From NCBI GenBank assembly GCA_030638825.1, contig DAOWDU010000029.1, positions 1 through 37,864 of the forward strand: a DNA stretch of 37,864 nucleotides, given 5' to 3'. How positions within the stretch are numbered: position 1 is the stretch's first letter; each line of letters opens with the position of its first letter. The stretch comes from a bacterium (GTDB lineage Bacteria > Patescibacteriota > Minisyncoccia > JAHIHE01 > JAGLIN01). Of the stretch, positions 25,846-33,788 are shown in pieces. Under the pieces are notes generated by a model. The model did no database searches, had not been told where the DNA came from, and saw only the letters and a program-made list of their open reading frames with translations. Made by a program: the position numbers and the translations under genes.

Positions 25846-27180
25846 ATGCTCACAATCAAACACAAAAAACTAATCATCACATTCTTTATAGCGTCTTTTA
25901 TCTTGACGCCGTTTTTTGGTGTGAATACAAAACAGACCAGCGCTGATTTAGTAGATGAAATAGAAGATCAAATTGAAGAAAAAAATGATAAAATAAAAAA
26001 TCTGGAAAATCAGGCGGAGGAATATAAGGATGTTATTTATGATCTTAGAGTAAAAGAACAAAGTTTGGAAAATGAGATTGAACTTTTTGACGCGCAAATC
26101 GCGCAGTTGGATCTTGAAATAGAAGCAACCCAAATGCAAATAGATCGGGCGAATTTGGAAATAAATAATTTGCTGCTTAGAATTCAAATTAAGGAAGACG
26201 AAATAGAAGATCAGAAAGATGTGTTAAAAAAAATAATTAGAGAATTGAATGATTACGACAAAGAGTCAATGCTGGAAATTATTTTGAAAAGCGAAGAGTT
26301 TTCTGACTTTCTAAATCAAATTGAATATACCAATACTGTCGGAGAGAAAATAAAAGGAGTGCTTGATGATTTAAAAAATATAAAAAGCGAACTTGAAGAA
26401 GAGAAAAAAGAACTGCAAGACAATAAATTAAAACTTGAAGAATTAAGCGCGGAACTTTTGAATAAAAAAGAAATCGCGGACGCGCAAAAAACAGCGAAAG
26501 AAGTTTTGCTCAAGGAGACAAGAGGAAAAGAATATAGATTTCAGGATTTATTATTTGGTGTCAGGAATCAGAGAAAAACAATCTTGGGGGATATCAATAA
26601 ATTAAAGCGCGACAAAAAAGCGGAAATTGCGAGAATTACAGCAGTGTCAGAAAGGCCATCAGAGAATCTTGCTTCCACAAAATGGTATTTTTCCCAAAAT
26701 GATCCGCGATGGAAAAATATGACCATCGGATTTTCAAATTCAACCGTTGACGATTATGGATGCGCGATTTCGTCCGTGGCGATGGTTTTCAAATATTATG
26801 GCATAGGTATAGACCCCGGCCGTTTAGCAAAACAGCCGATCTATTATCGCGATTTAATTTACTGGCCGAATCAATGGAGATTTCTTGATTTGGTTAAAAA
26901 AACAGGACATAAATCAGGCGGATTAACTAACGCTGACTGGAATCTAATAGATCGTGAAATTGCCAGCGGCCATCCTGTGATTGTGTTTATTAGGACCCGC
27001 GGAAGCGCTGGACACTATGTTGTGATTCATAGCAAGGATTCCAAAGGCTATATCGTTCACGATCCCGTTATGTGGAACGGTCAAAGCGGCGCGAATATTT
27101 ATCTTTCCACAACCAAAAAATATCTATCATCAATTTACGGAACAAGCACAGTTGTTGACCAGATGATTATTTATCATTAA
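25846..27180 (+). CDS. Secreted coiled-coil protein with C-terminal C39-type cysteine peptidase
   Basis: This 444-aa protein starts with a signal peptide (about residues 1-34). Residues 36-265 are long coiled coils ('IEDQIEEKNDKIKNLE', 'LFDAQIAQLDLEIEA') like the regulatory N-terminal part of PcsB, CwlO or EnvC. Residues 280-444 form a papain-like domain of the peptidase C39 type: 'DDYGCAISSVAMVFKYYG' with Cys306, 'GHYVVIHS' with His390, and 'VHDPV' with Asp406 as the catalytic triad. This places a C39-like peptidase where PcsB/CwlO have CHAP or NlpC/P60 domains, so peptidoglycan peptide cleavage controlled by the coiled coil is likely. It has its own promoter. Confidence 0.88.
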   Translation: MLTIKHKKLIITFFIASFILTPFFGVNTKQTSADLVDEIEDQIEEKNDKIKNLENQAEEYKDVIYDLRVKEQSLENEIELFDAQIAQLDLEIEATQMQIDRANLEINNLLLRIQIKEDEIEDQKDVLKKIIRELNDYDKESMLEIILKSEEFSDFLNQIEYTNTVGEKIKGVLDDLKNIKSELEEEKKELQDNKLKLEELSAELLNKKEIADAQKTAKEVLLKETRGKEYRFQDLLFGVRNQRKTILGDINKLKRDKKAEIARITAVSERPSENLASTKWYFSQNDPRWKNMTIGFSNSTVDDYGCAISSVAMVFKYYGIGIDPGRLAKQPIYYRDLIYWPNQWRFLDLVKKTGHKSGGLTNADWNLIDREIASGHPVIVFIRTRGSAGHYVVIHSKDSKGYIVHDPVMWNGQSGANIYLSTTKKYLSSIYGTSTVVDQMIIYH

Positions 27181-27204
27181 AATATATAAAAGGAGGGAGA
27201 TAGA

Positions 27205-27375
27205 ATGAAAGTTGTTTTTCTTTGTGTTATAAAAATTCTCTTTCAATGTCGTAAAAGCTACCTTGTGCGACATTGTAACAATCTTTTAAAACCCGCTTCT
27301 CTGACGGGTTTTAGTTTTAATCTGTGTTCTTCTGTGCCTTTAGTCTGTGTTCGTCTGTGTGCTATTTTTTGTTAA
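27205..27375 (+). CDS. Doubtful 56-codon ORF with perfect Shine-Dalgarno
   Basis: ATG 27205 is preceded by AGGAGGGAG at a good distance, a far better ribosome site than most genes here. The 56-aa product ('MKVVFLCVIKILFQCRKSYL...') is Cys-rich and runs through the hairpins at 27244-27275 and 27288-27312 and the CTGTGTT repeat, ending inside serS on the other strand. A real protein would not normally span its own terminator, so it may be a truncated gene or a leader or small RNA. Confidence 0.2.
   Translation: MKVVFLCVIKILFQCRKSYLVRHCNNLLKPASLTGFSFNLCSSVPLVCVRLCAIFC
27244..27275 (+). other. RNA hairpin after the C39 peptidase gene
   Basis: Perfect 8-bp stem CAATGTCG / CGACATTG with a 16-nt loop, just before a terminator. 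Purpose unknown. Confidence 0.5.
27288..27312 (+). terminator. Intrinsic terminator between convergent genes
   Basis: Stem AAAACCCG / CGGGTTTT with loop CTTCTCTGA, followed by AGTTTT. Its A/T symmetry lets it work on either strand, so it can also end the serS transcript. Confidence 0.75.
27317..27367. repeat. CTGTGTT-family repeat, copy 3
   Basis: ATCTGTGTTCTTCTGTGCCTTTAGTCTGTGTTCGTCTGTGTGCTATT-like sequence, in which CTGTGT recurs every 8-17 bases. The TAG stop of serS on the minus strand lies in its right end. Confidence 0.75.
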
Positions 27376-28672
27376 TAACATCTTTTCCAACCCATTTTCT
27401 CAAAACTTCTGGCACAATAATACTCTCATCTTTTTGCTGATAATTTTCCAAAATCGCAATCATCGGACGGACAGTTGGCAAGGCAGTATTGTTTAACATA
27501 TACACAAATTTTTTATTATCATCTTTATCTTTATATTTCACATTCAATCTTCTCGCCTGCCAATCCAGAAAATTAGACGCTGAACCTGTTTCGCCGTAAC
27601 TATTTCTATTTGGCATCCATGCTTCAATATCAAACATTTTATATTTTCCCGCGCCCATATCGCCAGTGCAAATTTGCAAAAGACGATAAGGCAATCCTAA
27701 ATCTTCGTGCAATTCTTTTGATATCTCTATCATCTCTTTTTGGATTTTATCAGATTCTTTAAGATTAGCTTTGCAAATACAAACCTGTTCTACTTTCATA
27801 AATTCATGAACGCGATAAATTCCTTTTGTGTCTTTTCCATAGCTTCCGATCTCGCTTCTATAACATTGTGAAAATCCGCAAATTTTCAACGGCAAATCTT
27901 TTTCGTCTAAAACTTCGTTAGCGTAATAAGCAAGTAAAGATGGTTCCGCTGTTCCAACTAAAAACTTATTTTCTTTTTTTGTTGTGCCATCAGCTAATTT
28001 TTCATCATTAGCGATTTTATAAATCTCGTCAACTTCAGGATTATATTCTTTGCCAGCAAAATAGCCGCTGCCAAATAAAGCGAATTCTCTCACTAAAGTC
28101 GGCGGAATCATCGGCGTAAATCCTTTGCTGATTAATTTCTCCAGCGCTAACATCATCAAGCCCATTTGCAGCATCACCGCTTCATTTTTTACATAGTATC
28201 CCCGATACCCTGCTGTTTTTACCCCGCGTTCAAAATCAATTAAATCTAAATTTTTGGCTAATGTTATATAGTCTTTCGGCTCAAAATCAAACTCTGTCGG
28301 TTCGCCCCATTTATAAACTTCCACATTATCATTTTCATCTTTGCCAACTGGCGTATCTTCGGATGGAATCGTTGGAACTTTTATCATTAAATCTAAATAC
28401 TCTTTTTCTACTTCTCTAAATTCTTTCTCTATCTCAGCGATTTTAGTTTTTATTTTCTTGCCTTCTTCAATCTGTTCCCCTGTCGGTTTCTGCCCTTGAG
28501 TATTTTTCGCTAATTTATTTTTTATTATTTGCAACTCATCAATTTTTGAAATAAATCCCCTCCTCTCTTTGTCAATTTGAAGAAGCTGATCAACATCCAA
28601 ATCAATATTCTTATTACTGACTGCTTCTTTAATCTTCTCTGAATTTTCTCTAATGAATTTTATATCTAACAT
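27362..28672 (-). CDS. serS: Seryl-tRNA synthetase
   Basis: The 436-aa class II synthetase charges tRNA-Ser. The first 110 residues form the tRNA-binding helical arm ('MLDIKFIRENSEKIKEAV', 'FREVEKEYLDLMIKVPTIPS'). Catalytic motifs follow: 'FLVGTAEPSLLAYYAN', motif 2 'GFSQCYRSEIGSYGKDTKG' with 'HEFMKVEQ', and motif 3 in 'LPTVRPMIAILENYQ'. Motif 3 normally reads 'GRTLVAILEN'; the variant here keeps its Arg in 'VRPMIAILEN'. It is the last gene of the lysS-HD-serS run, starting 27 nt after the HD gene. The stop lies in a repeat. Confidence 0.96.
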   Translation of the reverse strand: MLDIKFIRENSEKIKEAVSNKNIDLDVDQLLQIDKERRGFISKIDELQIIKNKLAKNTQGQKPTGEQIEEGKKIKTKIAEIEKEFREVEKEYLDLMIKVPTIPSEDTPVGKDENDNVEVYKWGEPTEFDFEPKDYITLAKNLDLIDFERGVKTAGYRGYYVKNEAVMLQMGLMMLALEKLISKGFTPMIPPTLVREFALFGSGYFAGKEYNPEVDEIYKIANDEKLADGTTKKENKFLVGTAEPSLLAYYANEVLDEKDLPLKICGFSQCYRSEIGSYGKDTKGIYRVHEFMKVEQVCICKANLKESDKIQKEMIEISKELHEDLGLPYRLLQICTGDMGAGKYKMFDIEAWMPNRNSYGETGSASNFLDWQARRLNVKYKDKDDNKKFVYMLNNTALPTVRPMIAILENYQQKDESIIVPEVLRKWVGKDVINKK

Positions 28673-28699
28673 AGTTTTTGATTAAATTTTTAATAATAA

Positions 28700-29362
28700 T
28701 TATTTTTTGCCATCAATCTCATCTGAAAATCTCTTAAAGAATTCTTTCATAAATTGATCCCTACTCCTACCAATTTCTTTTCCTGCTTTAGTCAATAATT
28801 TATTTTTAATATATTTTAATTTAAACTCGTATTCCATTAAACTAGAATCTTCTTTTGTGTAGGAATAATCTTTACCGCTTTTCGCTAAATGCTTTTCATT
28901 TCCAGTATAAAGTATATTAGAACCAAAACTCCCAGCAAACAAAAAAGCGCGCGCAATTCCAATTGCTCCAATTGAGTCTAATTTATCAGCGTCAAATAAA
29001 ACTTTAGCTTCAATTGTTTTTGGAATATTAGCGTTTCTATATCTATGTGTTAAAACGCAATGTACAATATTTTCAATGCTTTTATTATCTATTTTATATT
29101 TTTTCAAAATCTTCTTAGCAATTTTTGCGCCCTCTTCCGCATGACAAAATTTGCCTCCATTTTTCATTTCTTGTTTTCTACTAATATCATGTAATATAGT
29201 TGCCACTTCTAAAATTTGCAAATTAGCTTTTTCTTTTTTTCCTAATTTCAAAGCAAGCATTCTTACTCTTTCAATATGCGTCCAATCATGACATCCGCTT
29301 GCGCCCTTAAAATATCTTTTAGCTTCTTTTTCTATTTGATTAATTATTTTTTTATTTATCAT
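28700..29362 (-). CDS. HD-domain phosphohydrolase
   Basis: The 220-aa HD-superfamily protein is YedJ-like. The metal motifs are in order: 'HDWTHIERV' (H), 'ILHDIS' (HD), 'HCVLTHR', and 'FDADKLDSIGAIGIAR' (D). Such enzymes cleave phosphate from nucleotides or related metabolites, but the substrate cannot be told. The ORF track begins at a TTG (29386); the ATG at 29362 ('MINKKIINQIEKEAK') is preferred since no Shine-Dalgarno favours the TTG. It lies between lysS and serS with short gaps, so it is probably co-transcribed with both synthetases. Confidence 0.88.
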   Translation of the reverse strand: MINKKIINQIEKEAKRYFKGASGCHDWTHIERVRMLALKLGKKEKANLQILEVATILHDISRKQEMKNGGKFCHAEEGAKIAKKILKKYKIDNKSIENIVHCVLTHRYRNANIPKTIEAKVLFDADKLDSIGAIGIARAFLFAGSFGSNILYTGNEKHLAKSGKDYSYTKEDSSLMEYEFKLKYIKNKLLTKAGKEIGRSRDQFMKEFFKRFSDEIDGKK

Positions 29363-29392
29363 ACTTTTTATGTTGGATAGTTTCAAACATAA

Positions 29393-30865
29393 TTATATTT
29401 TTCTAGTTTTTTTTGGTCGCATCATCGGAAAAAACACCGTATCTCTAATATTTTCCTGATTAGCTAAAATCATAAATAATCTATCAATTCCTACGCCAAA
29501 TCCTGCCGTTGGGGGCATTCCATATTCAAGCGCTTCAATAAAATCTTCATCTGTCATTTGCGCTTCCTTATCTCCTGCTGTTCTGAGTTTAGCTTGTGCA
29601 TCAAATCTTTCCTTTTGATCTATTGGATCATTTAATTCTGAAAATCCGTTTCCGACCTCTGAACCAGCAATTAAAATTTGAAATCTTTGAACTTTATTTT
29701 CGCTATTATCTTTTTTCTTAGCAAGTGGCGAAATATCTAAAGGATGATTTATTAAAAATGCTGGCTGAACTAATTTCGGACGAACTAATTTTTTATAGAG
29801 CTGGTCAATTAAGCGTCCCCTACCAACTGTCTTGTCAAATTTAATTTTCTTCTCTCTCAAAACCTTTTGCATATCTTCTGTGGATGGATGTTTTTCAATA
29901 TCAACTCCTGATTTTTCTAAAATAATTTCTCGAAAATCAATTCGTTGCCAGGGAGTTTTAAAATTTAAAATCTCATCTTGATATTTAATTTCTAAAGTTC
30001 CAAATGTTTTTTTAATAATCGCTGTATAAAAATCTTCTGTAAATCTCATCAGTTCTTCATAGTTAACATAAGCGCAATAATATTCAAGCATTGTAAATTC
30101 TTGAAGATGTTGAGTGCTTATTCCCTCATTCCTAAAAACTCTGCCGAGCTCATAAATTTTTTCAAACCCGCCGACAATTAATCTTTTCAAATGAAGCTCT
30201 AAAGAAATTCGTAAATATAAATCTGTATCTAATTTATTATGATGAGTTATAAATGGTTCTGCATCTGCTCCCCCTGGAACGCTTTCTAAAATAGGAGTTT
30301 CCACTTCCAAATAATTATTACCATTTAAGTATTCTTTAATATTATTTATGAATTCAATTCTTTTAATAAATAAATTTTTAACATCTTTATTCATTATTAA
30401 ATCTAAATATCTTTTTCTATATTTTATTTCTTCGTCTTTCAACCCATACCACTTCTCTGGCAAAGGCAAAAGCGACTTGGTTAAAAGTTTATATCCTCCA
30501 ACATTCAAAGTCTGCTCACCTCTTTTGGTTGTAAATAAAATTCCTCTTGCTTCAATAAAATCGCCCATATCTAAATTCTTGAGCATCGCGTATTCTTCTT
30601 TACCGATTTCATCTCGTTTAAAAAACAACTGGATTTGTCCGCTTTGATCTTCAATATTCGCAAAAGTCAATCCGCCGTGCGCTCTAATCATTCTTATTCT
30701 CCCCGCCAAAATAATTTCTTTTTCTGATTTAGAAAACTCGTCAAAATTATCAAAAGCTTGTTTTATAATATGCGTTCTTTCACACTTCGCGGGATACGGA
30801 TCTATGTCAGCTTCTTTTATCTTATTTAATTTATCAAGTCTAGCTTGTTTTAATTTGTCTATCAT
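29393..30865 (-). CDS. lysS: Lysyl-tRNA synthetase, class II
   Basis: The 490-aa enzyme charges tRNA-Lys. An OB-fold anticodon-binding domain (about residues 48-145, 'ILAGRIRMIRAHGGLTFANI') is followed by the class II core: motif 1 with 'FLEVETPIL' equivalent 'YLEVETPILESVPGGADAEP', motif 2 'GRVFRNEGISTQHLQEFTML', and motif 3 'GMPPTAGFGVGIDRLFMIL'. The length is normal for bacterial LysS. A promoter (TTGACT-17-TATATT) lies just upstream, so lysS probably heads the lysS-HD-serS transcript. Confidence 0.97.
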   Translation of the reverse strand: MIDKLKQARLDKLNKIKEADIDPYPAKCERTHIIKQAFDNFDEFSKSEKEIILAGRIRMIRAHGGLTFANIEDQSGQIQLFFKRDEIGKEEYAMLKNLDMGDFIEARGILFTTKRGEQTLNVGGYKLLTKSLLPLPEKWYGLKDEEIKYRKRYLDLIMNKDVKNLFIKRIEFINNIKEYLNGNNYLEVETPILESVPGGADAEPFITHHNKLDTDLYLRISLELHLKRLIVGGFEKIYELGRVFRNEGISTQHLQEFTMLEYYCAYVNYEELMRFTEDFYTAIIKKTFGTLEIKYQDEILNFKTPWQRIDFREIILEKSGVDIEKHPSTEDMQKVLREKKIKFDKTVGRGRLIDQLYKKLVRPKLVQPAFLINHPLDISPLAKKKDNSENKVQRFQILIAGSEVGNGFSELNDPIDQKERFDAQAKLRTAGDKEAQMTDEDFIEALEYGMPPTAGFGVGIDRLFMILANQENIRDTVFFPMMRPKKTRKI

Positions 30866-30894
30866 TGATTTAATTTTAATTTAATACTACTCTA

Positions 30895-30923
30895 AATATA
30901 CTATTTTAGTTTGAATTAGTCAA
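30895..30923 (-). promoter_or_regulatory. Predicted promoter of lysS
   Basis: On the minus strand TTGACT (30923-30918), 17 bp, TATATT (30900-30895), about 30 nt before the lysS ATG. Its -35 overlaps the T run of the greA terminator. Confidence 0.7.
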
Positions 30924-30950
30924 AAAAATAACGGATTGTAAAATCCGTTA
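30922..30950 (-). terminator. Intrinsic terminator of greA
   Basis: Perfect 9-bp stem TAACGGATT / AATCCGTTA with a 4-nt loop (30929-30950), followed on the minus strand by seven T. Confidence 0.85.
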
Positions 30951-30965
30951 ATAAATAATAAAAAT

Positions 30966-31427
30966 TTATTTTATTTCAATAATTTTATATTTTACTTTCC
31001 CCTTCGGAGTTTCAACTTCAACTTTGTCATTTACTTTATGTCCCAAAAAAGACATTGCCAGCGGTGATTCATTAGAAATCCTGCCTTCTGACGGATCGGC
31101 CTCGTTGGAGCCAACAATGGTGAGCGTGCGTTCAATTTTTCCATTCTGCGCTTTTATTGTAGATCCAATATTAACAACATTGGATCTGGAATGGCGGTCA
31201 TCAATTGTCTCCGCATTTTTAAAAGTTTCTTCTAACTCCGCAATTCTTGACTCGTTAAGCGCTTGCTGTTCTTTCGCTTCGGAGTATTCCGCGTTTTCAC
31301 TCAAATCTCCCAATTCTTTTGCGTCCTGAATGCGTTTTGATATCTCCTGTCTTTTTGATGTTTTTAAATAATTGAGTTCTTCTTTTAATTTTTTTAAACC
31401 ATCTGTTGTAATAAATTCTTTTGCCAT
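30966..31427 (-). CDS. greA: Transcription elongation factor GreA
   Basis: The 153-aa factor enters the RNA polymerase secondary channel and stimulates transcript cleavage in backtracked complexes. The N-terminal coiled coil ('GLKKLKEELNYLKTSKRQEI', 'LGDLSENAEYSEAKEQQ') carries the acidic tip 'DLSENAEY'. The C-terminal FKBP-like domain includes 'ISNESPLAMSFLGHKVNDKV'. Length is normal. The gene has its own promoter 100 nt upstream, with a terminator-like hairpin between promoter and ATG, and a clear terminator after the stop. Confidence 0.97.
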   Translation of the reverse strand: MAKEFITTDGLKKLKEELNYLKTSKRQEISKRIQDAKELGDLSENAEYSEAKEQQALNESRIAELEETFKNAETIDDRHSRSNVVNIGSTIKAQNGKIERTLTIVGSNEADPSEGRISNESPLAMSFLGHKVNDKVEVETPKGKVKYKIIEIK

Positions 31428-31484
31428 TTTTTTATTTTATTTAATTATTTTATAGAGCTGCTAAAAGTAGCAATTTATAAAATT

Positions 31485-31508
31485 AAAAACCCGCCAAACA
31501 AGCTGGGT
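31485..31508 (-). promoter_or_regulatory. Terminator-like hairpin in the greA leader
   Basis: On the minus strand ACCC(A)GC / GCGGGT with a bulged A and a loop TTGTTTG, followed by TTTTTAATTTT. It lies downstream of the greA promoter and about 58 nt before the ATG, where it could attenuate transcription. A second small hairpin TGCTA/TAGCA follows. Confidence 0.5.
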
Positions 31509-31524
31509 AAAAATTACTTGTATC

Positions 31525-31552
31525 ATAATATCATATTGAAATTGTATGTCAA
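31525..31552 (-). promoter_or_regulatory. Predicted promoter of greA
   Basis: On the minus strand consensus TTGACA (31552-31547), 16 bp, TATTAT (31530-31525), just after the clpP stop. Confidence 0.65.
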
Positions 31553-31567
31553 CCCCTTGCAACGAAA

Positions 31568-32143
31568 TCACTTCACAATCTTATCCACAATTCCATACTT
31601 CCTCGCCTCTTCCGCGCTCATATAATAATCACGGTCAGAATCTTTTTCAACTTTTGCGAATGGCTGGCCGGTATTTTTAGCGAGAATTTTATTAAGACGA
31701 TCCTTCACTTTCAAAATATGTTTTGCCGAAATATCAATATCGCTCGCCTGCCCTTCCGCGCCGCCCATAACCTGATGGATTAAAACTTCCGCATTTGGCA
31801 GAATAAATCTCTTCTTTTTCGCGCCGCTGGATAATAGAAGCGAAGCAGCGGAAGCGGCAAGCCCGACGCAAGTTGTTGAAATATCGCACTTCACATAATT
31901 CATCGTATCATAAATCGCTAACGCCGAACTCACAACTCCGCCTGGTGAATTTATGTAAAGCTGAACATCTGCTTTTCCATCCTGCTTTTCTAAAAATATA
32001 AGCTGAGCAATGATCGTATTCGCCATGTCATCATTAATAACGCCGCTCAAAAAAATAATTCTCTCCTTTAATAAGCGCGAATAAATGTCATAAGCTCTCT
32101 CGCCATAGTTTGATTTTTCTATTACGGTTGGGATTAGGTTCAT
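31568..32143 (-). CDS. clpP: ATP-dependent Clp protease proteolytic subunit
   Basis: The 191-aa ClpP forms the serine-protease chamber used with ClpX or ClpA-type unfoldases. The catalytic Ser98 lies in '[11 protein letters not shown]', His123 in 'LIHQVMGG', and the Asp in the '[18 protein letters not shown]' region. '[19 protein letters not shown]' is the substrate-binding segment. The start is at '[20 protein letters not shown]', the usual processed N-terminus. It follows tig, as in many bacteria, but a 139-bp repeat separates them. No clpX lies in this window. Confidence 0.97.
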   Translation of the reverse strand: MNLIPTVIEKSNYGERAYDIYSRLLKERIIFLSGVINDDMANTIIAQLIFLEKQDGKADVQLYINSPGGVVSSALAIYDTMNYVKCDISTTCVGLAASAASLLLSSGAKKKRFILPNAEVLIHQVMGGAEGQASDIDISAKHILKVKDRLNKILAKNTGQPFAKVEKDSDRDYYMSAEEARKYGIVDKIVK

Positions 32144-32171
32144 AATTGTAAGATTAAATAGTTAGTAAAAT

Positions 32172-32310
32172 TGTCATTGCGAGGAGCCCGATTGAGCGTA
32201 GCGAAGAGATGGCGACGAAGCAATCCCGTAATTAAATTCACTGGACATAGTTACGGGATTGCTTCGTCACTCCACTTCGCTATCGCTCCGTTACGCTCCT
32301 CGCAATGACA
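32172..32310. repeat. 139-bp MITE-like element, copy 2
   Basis: Ends TGTCATTGCGAGGAGC and GCTCCTCGCAATGACA; inner pair GCGACGAAGCAATCCCGT / ACGGGATTGCTTCGTC. It sits between tig and clpP, with 8 bp to the tig stop. Confidence 0.9.
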
Positions 32311-32318
32311 GTGAAAAA

Positions 32319-33605
32319 TTAAGCTTTATTACTTTCCGCAATTCCTTCTAATATCCCAAAAACTTTCTCATTCATAATAACCCCCGCCATATGATCTTTG
32401 AACTTCTCCAAGTCCATATTCTTCCTTAACTCTTTTTCGTTAGGATAAAACTTCAAAGTCTCATTAACTTTCTGCTCTATCTCTTCATCGCTTATCTTTA
32501 TTTCTTCCTGCAAAGAAATTTCTCTCATCACTAATCCCGTCTTAGTTCTCTTCTCCGCCATTGGCTGCCATTCATTTTTTAATTTCTCAAGATTAGTATT
32601 TACATTTTTCAAATACTCCTCAAATTCAATTCCCGTCTGAGTAATATTATTTTTGAATTCGTTAATCATATTATTCAATTCCGATTCAATCAAAATTTCC
32701 GGGATTTCCACTGTTATTTTCTCTGCCACCTGATCAATCAATTTGCCTCTTAGTTTTTCTTTCGCTTTCCCCTCTTCTTCTATCGTCATTCCTTTTCTCA
32801 TATTCTTTTTTAAATCTTCCAAACTTTCAAATTTGCCAAGCCCTTTCGCAAACTCGTCGTTTACTTCTGGCAAATCAACTTTCTGCACTAAATTAATTTT
32901 GACTTTAAAACTCGCTTTCTTTCCCGCCAAATCCTTTTTATAATTCTCTGGGAAAACTAAGTCAAATTCTTTTTCCTCATCTTTTTTCATTCCGATTATT
33001 CTGTCTTCAAATCCCGGCACAAATTTTCCTTGTCCAATTACTAGAGGATGATTTTTGCTTTCTCCGCCTTCCAATTTTACGCCCGCGACTCTTGTCTCAA
33101 AATCAATTTCCACCCGATCATCTTTCTCAGCAGCTTCATTTTTAGTCAGATAACTTGCCTTTTTCTTCTGTAAAGTTCTTATTTCTTTTTCTATCATCTC
33201 ATCATCTATTTTCTTGACTTCCATTTTTCCAAACACTGTTTTGTAATTGCCCAATTTTATTTCTGGCATCACGGAAATGACAATTTTATATTCCAACGGA
33301 TTACCCAGCGCTGATTTTGTAATTTCCACTTTCGGCTGACCAAGAGGGTTTAATTTATTTTCTTTAATTATTTTAAAATAAGAATCTTCAATCGCCAGCT
33401 GATTTGCTTCTCCTGAAATAGCGTCATCACCTAACTGTTTTTTAGCAACATTTTTAGGAACTTTCCCATCCCGAAACCCGTCTAGCTTAATATTCTTAGC
33501 TAATTTATCCAAAGCATTATTTAGATACTTTTCCATTTCCTCCACAGAAATCTCCACGCTTATTTCTTTTTGTGATTTTGGTAAATCTTTAATTGTATTT
33601 TTCAT
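32319..33605 (-). CDS. tig: Trigger factor
   Basis: The 428-aa ribosome-associated chaperone and prolyl isomerase. The ribosome-binding signature is 'GFRDGKVPKNVAKKQ' (E. coli: GFRxGKxP) near residue 43. The FKBP-type domain covers about residues 150-245 ('DRVEIDFETRV', 'IGQGKFVPGFEDRIIGMKK', and 'FPENY'), followed by the helical C-terminal arms. Length is normal. MITE-like elements flank it on both sides (32172-32310 and 33643-33780), so its own promoter may lie in or next to copy 3. Confidence 0.96.
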   Translation of the reverse strand: MKNTIKDLPKSQKEISVEISVEEMEKYLNNALDKLAKNIKLDGFRDGKVPKNVAKKQLGDDAISGEANQLAIEDSYFKIIKENKLNPLGQPKVEITKSALGNPLEYKIVISVMPEIKLGNYKTVFGKMEVKKIDDEMIEKEIRTLQKKKASYLTKNEAAEKDDRVEIDFETRVAGVKLEGGESKNHPLVIGQGKFVPGFEDRIIGMKKDEEKEFDLVFPENYKKDLAGKKASFKVKINLVQKVDLPEVNDEFAKGLGKFESLEDLKKNMRKGMTIEEEGKAKEKLRGKLIDQVAEKITVEIPEILIESELNNMINEFKNNITQTGIEFEEYLKNVNTNLEKLKNEWQPMAEKRTKTGLVMREISLQEEIKISDEEIEQKVNETLKFYPNEKELRKNMDLEKFKDHMAGVIMNEKVFGILEGIAESNKA

Positions 33606-33642
33606 TTGGTTTGTTTATTAATAATTTAATTTAATTACAAAC

Positions 33643-33780
33643 TGTCATTGCGAGAAGCCTTCGGAGCGTAGCGAACGAAATGGCGACGAAGCAATCCCGT
33701 GACCAAGTCATTTGGACATAGTTCTGGGATTGCTTTGTCGTTCAATTATCCTTCGGATAATTTCACTTCTCGCAATGACA
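33643..33780. repeat. 138-bp MITE-like element, copy 3
   Basis: Ends TGTCATTGCGAGAAG and CTTCTCGCAATGACA (both arms share the same change, A for G, so pairing is kept); inner pair GCGACGAAGCAATCCC / GGGATTGCTTTGTCG. It sits between ppaC and tig. Confidence 0.9.
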
Positions 33781-33788
33781 GATAATTT

